25,838 nucleotides of DNA from Pleurocapsa sp. MO_226.B13. Its GTDB lineage: Bacteria > Cyanobacteriota > Cyanobacteriia > Cyanobacteriales > Xenococcaceae. The first letter of the stretch is position 1; each line of letters starts with the position of its first letter. The notes below the pieces were generated by a model, which saw only the letters and a program-made list of their open reading frames with translations, was not told the DNA's origin and did no database searches. The stretch spans positions 1 through 25,838 of the forward strand of contig JASJEI010000264.1 of NCBI GenBank assembly GCA_030064795.1. Reading direction: 5' to 3'. The translations under genes were made by a program, and so were the position numbers. Shown here one piece after another: positions 23,487-25,838 of this stretch.

Positions 23487-24848
23487 ATGACTAATAGTCT
23501 GAGTAAGATAAACGATCCCTGGTTGCGAATTGTCACGGGTGCTAGTGCCTCCTTTGCCATAGTTACGATTATTTTTGCTGTAGTAATAGGCTTTACCACT
23601 CCTAAAAACAAGTCAGTATCTGCGAACAGAATGGCAATATACGCTTCTCTCTTGGCAGCTGCGGTTGGTGGTGTGGTGGGTTTTGTCGCTGGCGACGCTA
23701 CACTGAAGTCTGATGCTGTTACGGAGAATAAGGAAACTAAATCTGACACTGGCGACTCAAAGACTTGGCAGGGTTGGCGCGATTTTGTGGTCGAGCGCAA
23801 AGTTGAAGAAAGCCAAGAAATCACTTCTTTTTATCTCAAACCTCAAGACGGTGGGGCAATTGACGATTTTAAACCAGGTCAATTTTTGACGATTAAGTTA
23901 GATATTCCCGATCGAGAACGTCCCGTAATTCGTACCTATTCTCTTTCTGACTATCCCCAGTCTTTAGATTACTATCGTCTTTCGATCAAACGCGAGGCTG
24001 CGCCTAGAGATTTAGACGTTCCTCCTGGTGTTGCTTCTAATTTTATGCACGATCGCATTTGTGAAGGTTCGGTTATTCCCTGCAAACCCCCCAACGGCAA
24101 ATTTTTTATTGATGTCGAAGGTTCTAATCCTGCGGTATTGATTAGTAATGGAGTGGGTATTACCCCGATGATTAGTATGGCAAAAGCCTGTAGTCGTAAT
24201 AATCGCGATCGCCAGATTTGGTTTTTACATGGTGCGAGAAATGAGGACTATCACGCCTGTCGGGAAGAAGTGAATGCCGTTGCCAAAGATGCTCCTAATT
24301 TACATCTTCACTATAGCTACAGTCGTCCTCGACCCGAAGATGAAGGGAAATATCACAGCCAGGGATATGTAGACAAGCAATTACTCGAACAGTCGATTAT
24401 TCCTCAAATAGATCGAATTGGTGATTCGAGTCAGGCGGAATATTATCTCTGTGGTTCTCCTGCCTTCATGGACTCAATTATGATCGGCTTAAAAGAATTA
24501 GGCGTATCAGAAGACAAGGTTTTCTTTGAATCATTCAGTGGTGGAAAAACTAAAGGTAAGGTTGAAAGCAAGTCAGAGAATACTGCCGATACTGCCGAAA
24601 TTGTCTTTGCTAGTTCGGGTCGGAATTTGAATTGGACAAAGAATGATGGCACGATTTTAGAATTTGCCGAAGCCAACAACATCGATCCGCCTTATAGCTG
24701 TCGTCAGGGTATTTGTTTGACCTGTATGTGCGAACTAAAAGAAGGGGAGGTGGAATATATCGAACCTCCTACCAACGATCCAGACGAAGGTTCGGTATTG
24801 ATTTGTATTTCTAAACCCAAAACCTCAAAAGTCGTTCTCGATCTATAA
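23487..24848 (+). CDS. Membrane-anchored FAD/NAD(P) reductase with C-terminal 2Fe-2S ferredoxin domain
   Basis: 453 residues. Two N-terminal transmembrane helices (~16-37 and ~48-70) and a short Lys/Asp-rich linker precede a ferredoxin-NADP-reductase-like module: FAD-binding RTYSLSD (149-155), nucleotide motif GVGITPMIS (222-230) and CGSPAF (322-327). A plant-type [2Fe-2S] domain follows, with ligands C405, C410, C413 (YSCRQGICLTC) and C440. This order matches oxygenase-type reductases (phthalate dioxygenase reductase, Hmp reductase module plus ferredoxin). It would carry electrons from NAD(P)H through FAD to the Fe-S cluster and on to an unknown acceptor at the membrane. No oxygenase gene is next to it. 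A response regulator starts 21 bases downstream and probably shares its transcript. Confidence 0.88.
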   Translation: MTNSLSKINDPWLRIVTGASASFAIVTIIFAVVIGFTTPKNKSVSANRMAIYASLLAAAVGGVVGFVAGDATLKSDAVTENKETKSDTGDSKTWQGWRDFVVERKVEESQEITSFYLKPQDGGAIDDFKPGQFLTIKLDIPDRERPVIRTYSLSDYPQSLDYYRLSIKREAAPRDLDVPPGVASNFMHDRICEGSVIPCKPPNGKFFIDVEGSNPAVLISNGVGITPMISMAKACSRNNRDRQIWFLHGARNEDYHACREEVNAVAKDAPNLHLHYSYSRPRPEDEGKYHSQGYVDKQLLEQSIIPQIDRIGDSSQAEYYLCGSPAFMDSIMIGLKELGVSEDKVFFESFSGGKTKGKVESKSENTADTAEIVFASSGRNLNWTKNDGTILEFAEANNIDPPYSCRQGICLTCMCELKEGEVEYIEPPTNDPDEGSVLICISKPKTSKVVLDL

Positions 24849-24869
24849 CTTCCAGTCCTCAATAAACTC

Positions 24870-25634
24870 ATGTTAAATAGCCAGCAGCAAGCCAAGAATA
24901 AGGATATTCGATTACAGGTATTTAAAATCTTGTCGATCGCTCGTCCTAGTCAATTAATTAACTTGCTCAAGCTGGAATTAATCCATGAAGGATACGAAGT
25001 GGAAGTAGCTGACGATGAAAGGTCTGGGTTATTAAAATACAGACAAACAAAACCGCATTTGGTTATTTTGGATTGTTCTGATTCCTATTTTTCTACTCTA
25101 GATTTATGTTGTCGTTTGCGCTCAATTAATAATTTCGTCCCTATTTTAGTCATAGTCAATCGACCAATTGGCGATCGCGAAGCGACGATCCAGAATACAG
25201 TTAGTTTAGAGCATCGCGTTGCTTTGCTGGATGCTGGTGCGGATGATTGTATCTCCGTGCCTTTTGCGATGAGTGAATTTTTGGCAAGAATTCGAGTTCA
25301 GTTGCGTAAATATCAAATTAACCGACCATCGGTATTGATGTTTGAAGACCTAAGACTGGATACTGCAACCAGAGAAGTCTATCGTGGCGATCGCTATATT
25401 TATCTCACTACCAAAGAATTTAATCTTTTAGAATACTTACTGGCTCATCCCCGACAGGTTTTAACCCGCGCCCAAATTCTCGATCGCGTCTGGGGTTATG
25501 ATTTTACGGGAGATTCTAATGTGATTGAGGTTTACGTTCGTTATCTACGTCTTAAATTAGAGAAAAATAACGGCAAACGTTTAATTTATACCGTGCGCGG
25601 TGTTGGTTATGTTTTAAGAGCCTCAACCTTTTGA
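24870..25634 (+). CDS. OmpR/PhoB-family response regulator with degenerate receiver
   Basis: 254 residues. A receiver (~18-145) is followed by a winged-helix DNA-binding domain (~155-250; LTTKEFNLLEYLLAHPRQVL and VIEVYVRYLRLKL are typical). The acidic pair D48/D49 and the phospho-acceptor position D68 (LVILD) are present. The conserved lysine before proline is V130 (CISVPF) and the switch Thr/Ser is N97 (ILVIVN); an insertion (REATIQNTVSLEHR) precedes the last receiver helices. Such receivers often work without classical phosphorylation, as reported for NblR-type regulators of cyanobacteria; identity with NblR is not claimed. No histidine kinase is adjacent. It starts 21 bases after the flavin reductase with no clear ribosome-binding site, suggesting coupling. 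Confidence 0.88.
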   Translation: MLNSQQQAKNKDIRLQVFKILSIARPSQLINLLKLELIHEGYEVEVADDERSGLLKYRQTKPHLVILDCSDSYFSTLDLCCRLRSINNFVPILVIVNRPIGDREATIQNTVSLEHRVALLDAGADDCISVPFAMSEFLARIRVQLRKYQINRPSVLMFEDLRLDTATREVYRGDRYIYLTTKEFNLLEYLLAHPRQVLTRAQILDRVWGYDFTGDSNVIEVYVRYLRLKLEKNNGKRLIYTVRGVGYVLRASTF

Positions 25635-25649
25635 GTCGTTACGCGAGAA

Positions 25650-25691
25650 GGAACAAGGAACGAGGAACGAGGAACGAGGAACGAGGAAGCA
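25650..25691 (+). repeat. Heptamer array GGAACGA
   Basis: GGAACAA, four exact GGAACGA, then GGAAGCA (25650-25691), 16 bases after the response-regulator stop codon. The unit is related to the GGAATAA/GGAGTAA units at the SRPBCC/thyX border, but here it carries no stop codon. Confidence 0.85.
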
Positions 25692-25736
25692 CAACTAACT
25701 ACTAATACCAATTGGAAAAAGTAATGAGAGACGAAG

Positions 25737-25812
25737 GTAGGTTGGGTTGCACGAAGTAAAACCCAACTTAAACCCAATTATTGTTGGGTTTCGTAAACTC
25801 AACCCAACCTAC
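25737..25812. repeat. Nested palindromic element with GTAGGTTGGGTT ends
   Basis: GTAGGTTGGGTT (25737-25748) and AACCCAACCTAC (25801-25812) are perfect 12-bp inverted ends. Inside, a second inverted pair (AAACCCAAC ... GTTGGGTTT) gives a hairpin within a hairpin. This is a widespread cyanobacterial intergenic repeat type. Confidence 0.75.
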
Positions 25813-25838
25813 AATACTCTATCGATCTCTCTCACTAC

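Overview
The window is a piece of a cyanobacterial chromosome. The evidence is a 31-residue psaM gene (photosystem I subunit XII), a fused NADPH-thioredoxin reductase/thioredoxin (NTRC type), an orange-carotenoid-protein C-terminal-domain homologue, a PyrF-PyrE fusion, very many HIP1 octamers (GCGATCGC), moderate-to-low GC, and several families of short palindromic and heptameric intergenic repeats. The repeat load and low GC suggest a unicellular/baeocytous or related repeat-rich lineage, but that placement is inference. No rRNA, tRNA, CRISPR array, prophage or transposase gene was recognised.

Layout. 1-4.8 kb: a large calcium-binding FG-GAP/RTX secreted protein (-), a two-gene unit with a DCC-family thiol oxidoreductase and a small conserved protein (+), and a MazEF-type toxin-antitoxin pair (-) with a perfect dyad at its front. 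5.0-8.9 kb: NTRC-type reductase, TerC membrane protein, psaM with a probable RpaB (HLR1) site, a small membrane coiled-coil protein and a TPR protein. 8.9-9.9 kb: a gene-free, repeat-rich kilobase. 9.9-12 kb: the OCP C-terminal-domain homologue and an aldehyde dehydrogenase. 12.3-15.5 kb: a 1032-residue membrane protein built from about eight ~98-residue helical repeats, with a clear terminator. 15.7-17.7 kb: a TPR-methyltransferase and a degraded locus where a filamentous-haemagglutinin gene start and a TetR C-terminus are fused by deletion; the haemagglutinin signal peptide is also split by a ~98-bp palindromic insert. 17.7-21.3 kb: pyrFE, a 67-residue protein, Fe superoxide dismutase, and an exported SRPBCC/START-like protein. 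21.4-23.2 kb: thyX and dcd (thymidylate precursor supply) separated by a four-helix-bundle pseudogene. 23.5-25.6 kb: a membrane-anchored flavin/2Fe-2S reductase followed closely by an OmpR-type response regulator with a degenerate receiver.

Functional themes: redox and oxidative-stress management (NTRC, DCC thiol protein, SodB, carotenoid-binding homologue, flavin/Fe-S reductase), pyrimidine metabolism (pyrFE, dcd, thyX), and photosynthesis (psaM).

Most unusual observations: (i) four genes (SRPBCC, thyX, the four-helix pseudogene, dcd) end with a TAA that is the last three bases of the first unit of a heptamer array, so a 7-bp period supplies stops in all reading frames; (ii) removing 98 bp with one copy of an 8-bp duplication restores a haemagglutinin reading frame and signal-peptide cleavage site; (iii) the 1032-residue repeat protein belongs to no family I can name.
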